A stretch of 64,000 nt of DNA from Planctomycetaceae bacterium (GCA_019636285.1 JAHBXV010000035.1:1-64000), one strand, 5' to 3'. Positions 7,256 to 16,309 are shown, numbered from the stretch's first letter. Made by a program: numbers and translations. The notes: generated from the sequence alone by a model not told the origin.

Positions 7256-8737
7256 ATGCGCCTCGGCAAACTCTTTGTCTATTTTGAGACCTCGCCGGCG
7301 CTCCATTTGCTTCGAGCGCGCAATGCTCCATTCGTCATTGATTTTCTTGACCGACAGTTCAAGCAAAGTGGTCGGATTGCAATTCCGCATTCCGATCTGC
7401 TAGCTGGGTTAATCGGCTATCTTGAAGAGTTGCAGGAAACCCACCCCGACACTCTCAGTGGGAAGCCCGATGCCTATATCAGCGATTGGTGCTCGCGCGA
7501 TACACGATGGCTTCAGCGATTCCTTGAGGCCGGTCGTGTCGAGCCTGTCTACCAACTCACTCCCCATACCGAGGATGTGTTTGTCTTCCTTGATCGGGTG
7601 CTTGACCAGGACTTGGGATTTGTTGGGACGGAGTCACGCCTTAAACTCGTCATTGAAACGCTGTCCGACCTCGTTATCGGCTCATCCGATGATCCGGAAA
7701 CTCGCTTGAACCATCTCCGCGAAGAGCGAGACAAATTGCAGGCAGAAATCGAGCTGATCGAGAAAGATGGTCAGATCTCGAAGTATCAGCCGGCTCAGAT
7801 TCGGGAGCGATTCTCTACAGCCGTGTCGTTACTTCGTCAGCTGCAGGGTGACTTTCGAGCGGTCGAGGACTCGTTTCGCGACATCACCACTCAAGTTCAG
7901 CAGCGTCAAATCGGCGGTCAGCAGACTCGCGGTAAGATTCTGGAGTTTGCGCTTGATGCAGAGGACCTCCTGAAACAGGAAGATCAAGGTGTTAGCTTCT
8001 ATGAATTTGTCCGACTGATCCTTTCCCCGAGTCAAACCGAGCGACTTGAGAAGGTCATTCGCGAGGTCCGTCGAATTCCAGAACTTGCTCACCAACAAGA
8101 AGGACTGGATTCCGTTCGTAACATGATCACGTTGCTTCAAAATGAAGCTGAAAAGGTTATGCGGACCAACCAACGACTGTCGGCTACTCTCCGACGACTG
8201 CTCGATGTGCGTGCCCATGCCGAACGCCAGCGAATCGCGAAGCTGCTCCAGGAGATTCAGGTGTTGGCCGCAGATTACGCTGGAGCACATGACTCGTCGG
8301 AGATCGGAGTGTGTTTAGATCTCGAAATGGCAATAGACGTGCCATTTCGCCGTACCTTTTGGATTGATCCTCCGCGATTTGCGGCGGTTGATCTGTCCGG
8401 CTATGAGCCAGACACTGACGAACGACGAACGGCATTTCAGCAGTTGGCAGACATGAAACGTCTCAACTGGCATGAAATGCGTGATCGCATTCGCCACATG
8501 CTTGCCATTGAGAATGCTCCGACGCTCAGGGAACTCCTCGAGGTTCACCCGGCTGAGGCGGGAGTGATTGAGGTGATTGGTTATATCCAGATCGCCGCCG
8601 AAGACGGGCACCTGATCGAGCCGCGTAGCACTGAGACCATCATTGTGTTTTCTGAGTCGACCTCCAACTCATCCATTGTGGTTACGATTCCCCGAGTGAC
8701 GTTCGTGCCTGAGAGGAGAAACGGTCATGCGATGTGA
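7256..8737 (+). CDS. jetA: Wadjet type I protein JetA (MksF-like, DUF3375)
   Basis: The 493-residue product fits the DUF3375 kleisin-type subunit of Wadjet/MksBEFG complexes in position, length and layout. It has a helical N-terminal domain ('FETSPALHLLRARNAPFVIDF', 'FVFLDRVLDQDLGFVGTESRL'), a coiled-coil middle (about 155-340), and a C-terminal domain of short strands. In the complex it links the JetC heads and binds JetB, forming the loop-extruding SMC motor that recognises small circular DNA. The ATG at 7256 follows an 'aggaa' by eight bases. The gene overlaps jetB by 11 bases, so the operon is translationally coupled. Base composition is lower in GC than the flanking core genes, consistent with transfer. 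Confidence 0.88.
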   Translation: MRLGKLFVYFETSPALHLLRARNAPFVIDFLDRQFKQSGRIAIPHSDLLAGLIGYLEELQETHPDTLSGKPDAYISDWCSRDTRWLQRFLEAGRVEPVYQLTPHTEDVFVFLDRVLDQDLGFVGTESRLKLVIETLSDLVIGSSDDPETRLNHLREERDKLQAEIELIEKDGQISKYQPAQIRERFSTAVSLLRQLQGDFRAVEDSFRDITTQVQQRQIGGQQTRGKILEFALDAEDLLKQEDQGVSFYEFVRLILSPSQTERLEKVIREVRRIPELAHQQEGLDSVRNMITLLQNEAEKVMRTNQRLSATLRRLLDVRAHAERQRIAKLLQEIQVLAADYAGAHDSSEIGVCLDLEMAIDVPFRRTFWIDPPRFAAVDLSGYEPDTDERRTAFQQLADMKRLNWHEMRDRIRHMLAIENAPTLRELLEVHPAEAGVIEVIGYIQIAAEDGHLIEPRSTETIIVFSESTSNSSIVVTIPRVTFVPERRNGHAM

Positions 8738-9371
8738 CTACCCCGAGTTTCGGGACTGGAGCGTTGCCGCTGTGCGCCTGATGCAAGGGGTTGTCGAGCT
8801 GGACGATGGTCGTGCCTGGCATTTGTTGCTGGCGAACAGTTCGCAAATCGAGCAATACTTCGCTCGACTTGGATTGCAGCTGATCGTCGACGAGTCTGAA
8901 GGTCTCGCTTACTTGAAGCAGTTCTCCGAAGAAACATTACCTCCGGGGTACGAAGCAATTCCGAAGCTGTTTCGAGCAACGCGACTAAGCTTCGGGCAGA
9001 CGGTGCTCAGTGTGCTTCTGCGCGATGCACTTCGGCGATTCGAAGAAGAGGACACTCGCGATGATCGGTGCGTCGTTGAGGAGTCCGATTTGCTCGATCA
9101 ATGGAAGGGCTTCTTTTCGTCACAGGGTGACGAAGTCCGTCAGCAACGAGATTTGCAGTCCACATTAAGAAAGCTGGAAGATCTCGGTTTTGTTCGCCAA
9201 TTCGCCCAAGAGCCGCCAAGCTGGGAAGTACGCCGTATCCTGAAAGCCCGCCTCACAGCTGAAGACCTTGAACACTTGCAGCGGCAACTACAAAAGGCAA
9301 TTGAAAACCGCGGCCGAAACGAGATGCCCGCGACTACAGAAATGAGAAACACCAATCCAAAGAAGAATTAA
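8727..9371 (+). CDS. jetB: Wadjet type I protein JetB (MksE-like, DUF4194)
   Basis: The 214-residue protein has the size and character of DUF4194/MksE subunits: tandem winged-helix folds visible in 'WHLLLANSSQIEQYFARLGLQ', 'LSVLLRDALRRFEEED', 'DLLDQWKGFF' and the final 'LRKLEDLGFVRQF' wing followed by 'WEVRRILKARL'. JetB dimers bind the JetA kleisin and stabilise the motor on DNA. It begins inside jetA at ATG 8727 and ends 13 bases before jetC. The last 25 residues are charged and lack predicted order. Confidence 0.88.
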   Translation: MRCDYPEFRDWSVAAVRLMQGVVELDDGRAWHLLLANSSQIEQYFARLGLQLIVDESEGLAYLKQFSEETLPPGYEAIPKLFRATRLSFGQTVLSVLLRDALRRFEEEDTRDDRCVVEESDLLDQWKGFFSSQGDEVRQQRDLQSTLRKLEDLGFVRQFAQEPPSWEVRRILKARLTAEDLEHLQRQLQKAIENRGRNEMPATTEMRNTNPKKN

Positions 9372-9384
9372 TCAGGGCGCGCTC

Positions 9385-12300
9385 ATGGACTACCGTAACC
9401 GATTGCCGTTTGCCGAGTCTCAATCCAAGGGGCTCCGGCTCCATAAGGTTGAGCTATGGAATTGGGGAACGTTTGACGGGCATGTCTTCACCGTGAGGCC
9501 CGAAGGGCAGTCGGCACTGCTCATCGGTCAAAATGGATCGGGAAAGTCGACATTGGTCGATGCGATTTTGACCTTGCTGGTGCGCCCTGGTGTTAGAAAT
9601 TTCAACGTCGCTGCAGGGGCCAAGAAACGGGAGCGCGATGAGCGTTCTTATCTGCTCGGAGCCTATGACAGAGGCAGCGATGAAGACGGCCAGGGTATCC
9701 GCGTCAAGTATCTCCGTCCGAAAGGGGAGCAGTACGCAGTTATCCTGGCGACTTTCCGCAACGAGGACGTGGGGACGGTCTTCACTGTAGCGCAGGTTCT
9801 GTATTTGACAGGTGATCAAAGTGTTGACAAGGTTTACTGCTTTGCGGATGACGAGCGATCTATCCGCAATGATTTTGGTCAACTTGAGTCAACGGAGAAT
9901 ATCCTGAAAATTCTGAAGGGTCGCGGAATGCGTGCGACTCGCTTGTTCCACGAGTTTGAAGGCTGGTTCAATAAAGCCACCCGCGTGAAACCGAAGGCGA
10001 TGGAGGTGTTCAACCAGACGGTCGCCGTCAAGGACATCCAACGACTGAACGATTTCATCCGCGGTCACATGTTGGAACCGTACGATTGGGGAGAAAAGGT
10101 TGACCGCCTTTTGGGGCACTTCACACAACTGAGCGAAGCTCACGATAGCCTCGTTCGAGTACGACAGCAGCGGGATTTGCTCGAACCGGTCGCTCGCATT
10201 GGTGCTGAGTACCGTCAACAGGCCGAAGCTCTTGAGCAGGCAGAACGGCTCGTCAGGGCGTCTGCCGCCTACTTTTCACAGCGGACTGTCGATCTGCTTA
10301 GGCCGGCCGCCGAACGGAAAGAACACGAACTCAAAGAGATCGCCACCCGAAGGGAGTCATTGGCCGCTGAAATTCGAGCACTGCAGGATCGCTCGCGGGC
10401 ACTCCGAAATGAGATCGAAAATGTCGGTGGCGACCGACTGAAACAGATCCCAGGACTGATTGCCATCGAACTTGCTCATGTTGAACGAAAGCGCCAAACG
10501 TATGGACGACTGCGTGAAGCACTCGATCAGCTCGTACTTCCTGAGCCGATTCAGGACGAGGCAGCATTCTCGATTGTTCAGATGCGTATGCCAACCATGC
10601 AGGTCGATCTGGACGCGAAAGCGACCTCATTGCGTAAAGAGCATGACGAACATTTGCTCGTACGGGGTGAGGTCAGACGACAATTGAATCTACTTCGCGA
10701 AGAATTAGATGGTTTGAACCGGCGCAAAGAGAACATCCCTGAATGGTCGGCTCAACTTCGTCAATCTATGTGTCAGGAGCTAGGCCTCCCAGTGCGGGAG
10801 TTCCCGTTCGCGGCAGAGCTGATGCAGGTCCAGGCGACTGCCCGGGAATGGGAACCATCCATTGAAAAGGTGTTACGCGGCCTCGCATTGAGCCTGCTCG
10901 TTCCGGACAAGTTCTACCAAGTTGTTGCGGCGCATGTGGATCGCACTCGCCTCACTGCGCAGGGACGAGGACAACGGCTCGTCTACCTTCGCGTGGCCGA
11001 GCAAGGTGCGACGCGAGGAATGGCGTCGCCTGGTCAAAGTTCGCTCATCGCCAAGCTGAGCTTTCGCGAAGGACATCCCCTCTTGCCCTGGCTTAAAGCA
11101 GAATTGATCGAGCGATTCGACTATTCATGCTGCGAGACCATTGAAGAGTTTCACGAACAAAGAGGCTTGGCAATCACCCGTCATCGGCACGTGAAAGTCG
11201 GACGGCAGCGACACGAGAAAGACGACCGCGATCAAGCCATCGACCCACGCAACTTCGTGTTGGGATGGGACAATCGGGAAAAGAAGCAGCGCGTCACTGT
11301 CGAGATTGAACGGTTGGAACGGATAGAGACAGCGGAGTCAATCAGGGTCGATGAGATCGCTCGACAATTGCTGAATCTGCAACTCCGTCATTCGGCAACC
11401 GTTGAGGTGCAACGTGTGAACAGCTTCCTCGACATCGATTTCACCGCGCATGAGCGAGAGATCGAACGACTGGAAGAAGAACGACGCGTCATTGAAGCGG
11501 GCTCCAACGCACTGCGCCTCTTGAGGCAGCGCTTGTCGGATACGGAAGCAGAAGAAACAGCACTCCAGCGCCGAAGTGAGCAGTTGATTGGCGACGAGCG
11601 TGAGGTCCAACTCTGGATTGCCGAAGCCAACAAACTGATCGCCAACGCCGAAGCAGATTTGCGTCGCCGGGAAACGGAGGGCAGTTTGACGACATCCCGC
11701 GAGGTCTTTCCTGATCTCGATGCGGCACTGTCTGATCCGCCGTTGACCCCCGAAAATCTGATTGAACGACGAGAGCGATTTCGAACAGTACAGGATGAGC
11801 GAATCATCCGTCTGAAGCAGCTGGTTGATCCAATCCGGAATCGGTTGACTGATTCCATGTCTCGGTTTCTGAGGGCTTGTCCCGAAGAAGCCGTTGACCT
11901 GCGAGCATCGGTCGATTATCTCGCCAGCTTTCTGGGATTCCGCCAACGTATTATCGAAGACGACCTGCCTCGGCATGAACAACGGTTCAAAGAACGCCTC
12001 AACCAGAAGGTCATCGAAGAAATCGGGTTGTTCAGAAGTGCGCTCGAACAGGAGCGCCGCAAGATTGAGGACAAGATTGAATTGTTGAACATCTCCCTCA
12101 AAAAGCTCGAATACCGATCCGGGACACACATCCAACTCGAGCCAAGAACGATCCGAGATGCCGATATCACAGACTTCCAAAGCCGATTGCGGGAATGCGT
12201 GGAGGGGAGTTTCGAAGATACTGCTGAGGCCAACGAAGCCCGCTTTACCAGGATCAAAGAGTTGATTATTCGCCTGCGGGACGAAGAGAATCGGACGTGG

Positions 12301-12777
12301 CGCAATAAGGTTACCGATGTACGCCGCTGGTTTGATTTTGTCGCAGTCGTCATTGATCGTCAGACAAACAAGTCGGTCTCAGTCTACCAAGACAGTAGCG
12401 GACAATCGGGCGGCGAGAAAGCAAAACTGGCATTCACAATCCTCGTGGCCGCTATCGCCTACCAGTATGACCTCGATCCCGAGCATCCGGTCAGCGATCG
12501 GTTCCATTTCGTCGTGGTCGACGAGATGTTCTCGAAGGTTGACGATCAGCATGCCGAGTACGCGCTGGATCTATTTAAGCAGTTTGGTTTACAGGTGCTC
12601 ATCGTGGCTCCGCTGGATGCCAAGGCACGCGTCACGCAGCCATACGTCGGCTGCTACCTCCATGCCGTGAAGAAAGACAATCGGTCCGCAATCTTCGAGA
12701 TGACGGCTCAGGAATTCGAGGAATACGCGAGCCACGGAGGGAATAACGGTCAACTTGAAGTGTCGGTTGAATCATGA
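9385..12777 (+). CDS. jetC: Wadjet type I SMC-like ATPase JetC (MksB-like)
   Basis: The 1,130-residue protein is the SMC-type motor. Walker A is GQNGSGKST at residues 48-56, the ABC signature is SGGEK at about 1008-1012, and Walker B ends in DE at 1046-1047 ('FHFVVVDEMFSKVDD'). Between the half-heads lie two long coiled-coil arms (about 260-470 and 640-990) around a globular hinge near 470-610. ATP hydrolysis drives DNA loop extrusion, and stalling on small circles licenses cleavage by JetD. All catalytic motifs are present, so the gene looks functional. It overlaps jetD by ATGA at 12774-12777. Confidence 0.92.
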   Translation: MDYRNRLPFAESQSKGLRLHKVELWNWGTFDGHVFTVRPEGQSALLIGQNGSGKSTLVDAILTLLVRPGVRNFNVAAGAKKRERDERSYLLGAYDRGSDEDGQGIRVKYLRPKGEQYAVILATFRNEDVGTVFTVAQVLYLTGDQSVDKVYCFADDERSIRNDFGQLESTENILKILKGRGMRATRLFHEFEGWFNKATRVKPKAMEVFNQTVAVKDIQRLNDFIRGHMLEPYDWGEKVDRLLGHFTQLSEAHDSLVRVRQQRDLLEPVARIGAEYRQQAEALEQAERLVRASAAYFSQRTVDLLRPAAERKEHELKEIATRRESLAAEIRALQDRSRALRNEIENVGGDRLKQIPGLIAIELAHVERKRQTYGRLREALDQLVLPEPIQDEAAFSIVQMRMPTMQVDLDAKATSLRKEHDEHLLVRGEVRRQLNLLREELDGLNRRKENIPEWSAQLRQSMCQELGLPVREFPFAAELMQVQATAREWEPSIEKVLRGLALSLLVPDKFYQVVAAHVDRTRLTAQGRGQRLVYLRVAEQGATRGMASPGQSSLIAKLSFREGHPLLPWLKAELIERFDYSCCETIEEFHEQRGLAITRHRHVKVGRQRHEKDDRDQAIDPRNFVLGWDNREKKQRVTVEIERLERIETAESIRVDEIARQLLNLQLRHSATVEVQRVNSFLDIDFTAHEREIERLEEERRVIEAGSNALRLLRQRLSDTEAEETALQRRSEQLIGDEREVQLWIAEANKLIANAEADLRRRETEGSLTTSREVFPDLDAALSDPPLTPENLIERRERFRTVQDERIIRLKQLVDPIRNRLTDSMSRFLRACPEEAVDLRASVDYLASFLGFRQRIIEDDLPRHEQRFKERLNQKVIEEIGLFRSALEQERRKIEDKIELLNISLKKLEYRSGTHIQLEPRTIRDADITDFQSRLRECVEGSFEDTAEANEARFTRIKELIIRLRDEENRTWRNKVTDVRRWFDFVAVVIDRQTNKSVSVYQDSSGQSGGEKAKLAFTILVAAIAYQYDLDPEHPVSDRFHFVVVDEMFSKVDDQHAEYALDLFKQFGLQVLIVAPLDAKARVTQPYVGCYLHAVKKDNRSAIFEMTAQEFEEYASHGGNNGQLEVSVES

Positions 12778-13988
12778 TCCAGCCAGAGGACATTCGGCGG
12801 AAGGCATCGAATCTTTATCCGGCATTTCAATTTGCCTGGCTGGACAACGGCGCGTTCTTTCCGAAGGTGATTCCGTGCGATAAAACGGTCGACTCCAATC
12901 TGGCAGTCGCCATCGAATCCATTCACCGGCTGCGATCCGAATCAAAGGAGCAGTTGGGATATGGCTATGCCATTGAGTGGGAAGAGCGCAACTCCCGCAC
13001 ACATGGCCGTAACGGCTTTCCCCGGAAAATCAGCTTTGAAACGCCACAGGATTTGTTGAAGCTCATCGGCAAGGAACGCGAGTTCACTCAGTTTACCGTT
13101 GCCGTGGATCGGATACGTGCTCGCTATCCTCAGTTGGCGCAGTGGATTCGGTCACACCGCCGGGATGTGATTGATGCCGCTTCGGAGCTCGACGGATTGC
13201 TGCAGGTCGTTGACTATCTTGTCGCTCATCCGCGTCCTGATCGGTTTGCTCGAGAATTGCCGCTCCCCGTCGATACCAAATTCATCGAACGCAATCGTCG
13301 CATCTTACGGGCTTGGTTGGACCTCTTATTGCCTCCGCATGTGATTCGTGCCGATGAAGAGCACTTTGATCGGCGATTCGGACTGCGCTATGTGGAACCC
13401 CTCGTTTTCATGCGATGCCTCGACGAAGCGGTTCAGCAGCAAGCGAATTGGCCGTGGGGCGAGTGCGCGCTTCCTTTGCATTCGCTGGCTGCGCTGCCGT
13501 TGATCGTCGAACGTGTGCTGATCGTCGAAAACAAGGTGAACCTGCTGACGCTGCCACGAATCTCCGGGGCGATTGCGATGGGAGGGCTTGGAAATGGCGT
13601 CACAGACTTGAGGTACGTTACCTGGCTGTCACAGGTCCCCGTTTGGTATTGGGGTGATCTCGATGTCGATGGCTTCGAAATCTTGTCACGCTTGCGAACG
13701 GTTCTTCCGCATACGAAAAGCCTTCTGATGAATGAGAATGTGCTGCTGGCATGGCGAGCAAGTATCGGAACGACGGGCAATGGTCGGGTGGGGATAGCCC
13801 TCCCCAATCTCACTCCCGAGGAATCGCAAGCATTTCAGGTGTGCTCTGTGAACAATCTGCGTATTGAACAGGAGCGAATTCCCCAAGCTTTCGTGCTGAA
13901 ACAACTCAACGAAATGGTAGGGACCGCGGCAGCAATCGAAGATGCGACAAAGTCCAACGACACGGCAATTCACCTATGGCCGCTCTGA
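12774..13988 (+). CDS. jetD: Wadjet type I nuclease JetD (MksG-like, DUF3322/DUF2220)
   Basis: The 404-residue protein has an N-terminal DUF3322-like DNA-binding part and a C-terminal Toprim (topoisomerase VI-like) domain. The Toprim acidic residues are visible: E252 in 'LIVENKVN' and the DxD of 'YWGDLDVDGFE' (D295, D297, D299), followed by the conserved 'EQERIPQ' near the C-terminus. JetD makes the double-strand cut in plasmid DNA once JetABC has extruded it. Start and stop are both coupled to neighbours: ATGA with jetC, and a 13-base overlap with the fragment starting at 13976. The last 30 residues after 'EQERIPQ' may have been altered at that junction. Confidence 0.9.
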   Translation: MIQPEDIRRKASNLYPAFQFAWLDNGAFFPKVIPCDKTVDSNLAVAIESIHRLRSESKEQLGYGYAIEWEERNSRTHGRNGFPRKISFETPQDLLKLIGKEREFTQFTVAVDRIRARYPQLAQWIRSHRRDVIDAASELDGLLQVVDYLVAHPRPDRFARELPLPVDTKFIERNRRILRAWLDLLLPPHVIRADEEHFDRRFGLRYVEPLVFMRCLDEAVQQQANWPWGECALPLHSLAALPLIVERVLIVENKVNLLTLPRISGAIAMGGLGNGVTDLRYVTWLSQVPVWYWGDLDVDGFEILSRLRTVLPHTKSLLMNENVLLAWRASIGTTGNGRVGIALPNLTPEESQAFQVCSVNNLRIEQERIPQAFVLKQLNEMVGTAAAIEDATKSNDTAIHLWPL

Positions 13989-14335
13989 ATCGCACGTCTA
14001 TGCGGAGTCGGCTGTCGAAAGGCCAGAAGGTGACGTTCGACGTTGAGCAGGCACCACAGGCCGCGCGCGTCCGCGTGATCGATGATGCAACAACGGAAGA
14101 GGATCCTGAGAGCGACTGGCCGCTGCCCGCGAACCTCGCTGGCGTTGGCCAGCTCCCGAACAAAAAATCGGTGCTCTGTCCTCTGCACCCGCTATGGGGG
14201 AAGCGGCCCGTCATCATTCCTGGAGACTCCTTGAAAGGGCTTCTGCGCCACGACTTGGGAGCACTCCTCGGTGCTCCCATGGAGCGAGTTTCCGAGCGCT
14301 CGTATAGGAACCGGAACGGTTCACTCTGGCGTTGA
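13976..14335 (+). pseudogene. Truncated cold-shock-domain / CRISPR RAMP-like gene
   Basis: The frame gives 119 residues. Residues 3-33 ('ALNRTSMRSRLSKGQKVTFD', then 'VEQAPQAARV') match the second half of a cold-shock domain, whose first strands (the FGFI and FFH motifs) are missing. Residues about 65-105 ('CPLHPLWGKRPVIIPGDSLK', 'GLLRHDLGALLGAPMERV') contain the P-G-x-S-L-K-G-x-x-R motif typical of RAMP proteins of type III CRISPR effector complexes. RAMP proteins are normally 250-700 residues, so this is a fragment, cut at both ends. Its ATG lies inside jetD, which suggests that insertion of the jet module removed the 5' part. No cas genes or repeats accompany it. An orphan functional mini-protein is possible but less likely. 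Confidence 0.55.
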
Positions 14336-14350
14336 TTTCCCAGGGAAATA

Positions 14351-14390
14351 CCGCTGCAGATCGGCTTCCCAGCCTCTCACCCCGGCGATA
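14351..14390 (+). repeat. Repeat R2, right copy
   Basis: This is the direct partner of 6883-6922 (34 of 40 identical, no gaps). Shortly after it, at 14411-14422, comes tcctctccgctt, which matches the acceptor-end sequence of the tRNA-Ser fragment at 4509-4519 and may be a decayed second attachment site. Confidence 0.7.
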
Positions 14391-14441
14391 AAAAGTTCAA
14401 TTGGCGTCCTGTCCTCTCCGCTTTTTCGCCCACGGCTAAAA

Positions 14442-14525
14442 AGCAGAGCAGTGGAACAGTAGTTCAGTGGAGCAGTAGAGAATACTGAAATCCACTGCGG
14501 TCTACTGTTCCACTGCTCTCCTGCT
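14442..14525. repeat. Long palindrome with internal direct repeats
   Basis: A perfect 18-base inverted repeat (agagcagtggaacagtag at 14445-14462, its complement at 14502-14519) encloses 39 bases. Inside it, cagtgga (14465-14471) pairs with tccactg (14491-14497). The left arm also contains a near-direct repeat: cagtggaacagtag (14449-14462) and cagtggagcagtag (14465-14478). The extended stem would be very stable. It could act as a terminator for the jet operon, or be a REP-like mobile palindrome. Confidence 0.7.
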
Positions 14526-14935
14526 CTTCTTTCAGAGTTCTCTCATCATCGCGATGGTCGAGAACCAGCAGGCTCATCATATGAAGCCCGAATTCTACGG
14601 TCGGCGTTCCATACCAAACGACAACAAGTTCTCTCATCTCGGACGACGATCGTGTCCCGCAGGATGCCCTCCAAAAGTCTCTCAAGCGAATGACTGGGCG
14701 AATCCGCGACCGAGAGAACCGTCAACATCAGGTTGCAATGGTTTTCACCGGTCTCCTGTTATGTAAAGGGCGTCTCTCGCCCTCGCTGTGGCACGCGGGC
14801 ATCTCGCTTTCAAGCTGTGTGATGGAAATCATCGCATTTTAAAAACCGGGTCGCGCATGGAATATCGAACTGAAACAGTTATCCTGAATTCGCTCGATTC
14901 CGAAAAAACTGAGTGAGTTCACAAAGAGGCAACGA
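14526..14935. other. No supported gene
   Basis: The frames here are short and lack recognisable domains. One minus-strand frame (14464-14685) overlaps the palindrome and is probably spurious. A ribosome-binding site for the next gene (aaagagg at 14923-14929) ends the stretch. Confidence 0.4.
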
Positions 14936-15283
14936 TTGGCTACGTCAGTGCTCGGACTTGCAGCCGAATTGCTCGAAGCTGGCTCAGGCGGCTTGGAAGC
15001 GCTCCGCGTCCACCAGTTTACTACTGATGAAGAAGCGCATGACGACGATGCGATCGACAAACTTTATGCCGATTTTGCTGCTGAGTTTGATCGCGATGTG
15101 AATTTGCTCTCTAAGAGATACGGGAAGCCGGTGCGCCGAGGCAAAGAACACGACGATTTCATTCCATTGAACGGCGTCTTTCGTTTCGCGGTCTGGTCCG
15201 TTGAAGATCAGCAATTTTACCTTGCCGCATCGCACGAGGACCGAGAGTGTCCAATCCTGCTTATCCTAGGCACCGGCGAGTGA
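14936..15283 (+). CDS. Small uncharacterised protein, TTG start
   Basis: The 115-residue frame begins at TTG 14936, which lies six bases after a good 'aaagagg' site; no ATG with comparable support is present. The sequence is acidic in the first half ('FTTDEEAHDDDAIDKLYADF') and beta-like in the second ('GVFRFAVWSVEDQQFYLAAS', 'CPILLILGT'). I do not recognise the family. The acidic character and orphan position would fit an immunity or inhibitor protein, but there is no cognate toxin beside it. Confidence 0.5.
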   Translation: MATSVLGLAAELLEAGSGGLEALRVHQFTTDEEAHDDDAIDKLYADFAAEFDRDVNLLSKRYGKPVRRGKEHDDFIPLNGVFRFAVWSVEDQQFYLAASHEDRECPILLILGTGE

Positions 15284-15777
15284 CGCAAGCGGCATCAGTG
15301 GGGTAGCACCGATTGGACGTCTTCGTCGTGCCGGTATGGCAACGCGGCAAGAGGTTGCAGTCTGTTAGCCAGGCGTTGGCTGACGGCGTCATGGGCATCT
15401 GCTCAACAGCTACATAGCAGCGGAGAATTGGCAATTCCGTCGATCGGGTGTCTTCAGTGGGTCGGGCAGGGTGCGGCTCCAACCAACAGTGTTTGTTTCG
15501 AGCAGCACCGACACGAAACGGCTCTCGACTTTTGGGGCATCCAATCTCAATGATCTGCTGGCACAGGGCCTGTAGCTCTTATTGGTAGTTACACACAAGA
15601 TCGCTACTGGATGGCGTGGAGTGGCTGCCTAAATTCTGTATTGTTCCTACATTCCGTCGATTGCGAACGGAATTTGGCATCGCTAGCGTCGCTGCCCTCT
15701 GGCCGCTCTGGTGACTGTCGAACAATCCCCTTTCTCACCCAGCAAGGCCAGCCAAAACCACTCTGCGGGGCCTGGCA
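15284..15777. other. No supported gene, possible decayed DNA
   Basis: Both strands carry only short frames. The stretch has moderate GC and could be the remains of an older gene, but I can identify no domain. Confidence 0.35.
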
Positions 15778-16131
15778 ATGAAGAGTCACTCAATTGTCTG
15801 CATGGATGTCTTGAGCATGGGTTTGATCGGCTGTGCCCGATACAACAACTATGCTTACATCAAGAACCTCGGGCCAAACCCGGTCACCATTACCGCCAAC
15901 CCCTCGCCGATTTTTCCGGACTTGCCACTCGTGATTCCGGTTGGCGAAGAGAAGTATCTGGAATGGACCGACAAGACCCCAACTTCCACAATTACCGCCG
16001 TGGACATGACGACCCTCAATTCCGATACCTTGGTCGACCAGTTCATCGGCGACGAAAAGTCACCCACGGAATTGGAATGGACGGGCTCTGCCCTGATTGA
16101 TGTCACACCAGCTCGGTTTGGGATGCAGTAG
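15778..16131 (+). CDS. Small uncharacterised beta-rich protein
   Basis: The 117-residue product has a short N-terminal segment ending 'GLIGC', which resembles a lipobox but is preceded by only a weakly hydrophobic stretch, so secretion is uncertain. The rest is beta-rich and acidic ('YAYIKNLGPNPVTITANPSP', 'LPLVIPVGEEKYLEW'), much like a small virion-associated or surface protein. No family is recognised. A strong rho-independent terminator lies 90 bases downstream, supporting real plus-strand transcription. The start could instead be the ATG at 15802 or 15817. Confidence 0.5.
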   Translation: MKSHSIVCMDVLSMGLIGCARYNNYAYIKNLGPNPVTITANPSPIFPDLPLVIPVGEEKYLEWTDKTPTSTITAVDMTTLNSDTLVDQFIGDEKSPTELEWTGSALIDVTPARFGMQ

Positions 16132-16219
16132 TCGTCGCAAGGTCTACTTGGCTTATGGACACTGCAGCGATGGCGAGAGCCTCGCCGCGATTCGAGTCGC
16201 TATTCTCGCCAAATTGAAG

Positions 16220-16264
16220 ACCGCCGGGACTTTCGCGGAAGTCTCGGCGGTTTCTTTGTTTTTA
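16220..16264 (+). terminator. Rho-independent terminator
   Basis: A 14-base stem (accgccgggacttt at 16220-16233 with ggaagtctcggcggt ending at 16251, a few wobble pairs) and a 4-base loop are followed by tttctttgttttt. It ends transcription from 15778 and, being stem-symmetric, may also serve the minus-strand gene at 16310. Confidence 0.8.
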
Positions 16265-16309
16265 TTGAGACATCGTCTCACCGGTGCCAAACGGAAACGA
16301 AAGGGATGG

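Noticed and set aside
13976-14335. Hope of a type III CRISPR-Cas locus
   Set aside because: Only a RAMP-like fragment is present; no repeats, cas10, cas6 or cas1 are seen in the window.
14464-14685. 73-codon minus-strand frame
   Set aside because: It overlaps the palindrome, with no ribosome-binding site or family resemblance.
15261-15598. Minus-strand frames in the gene-free stretch
   Set aside because: Short, in two different frames, with no recognisable transposase or other domain.
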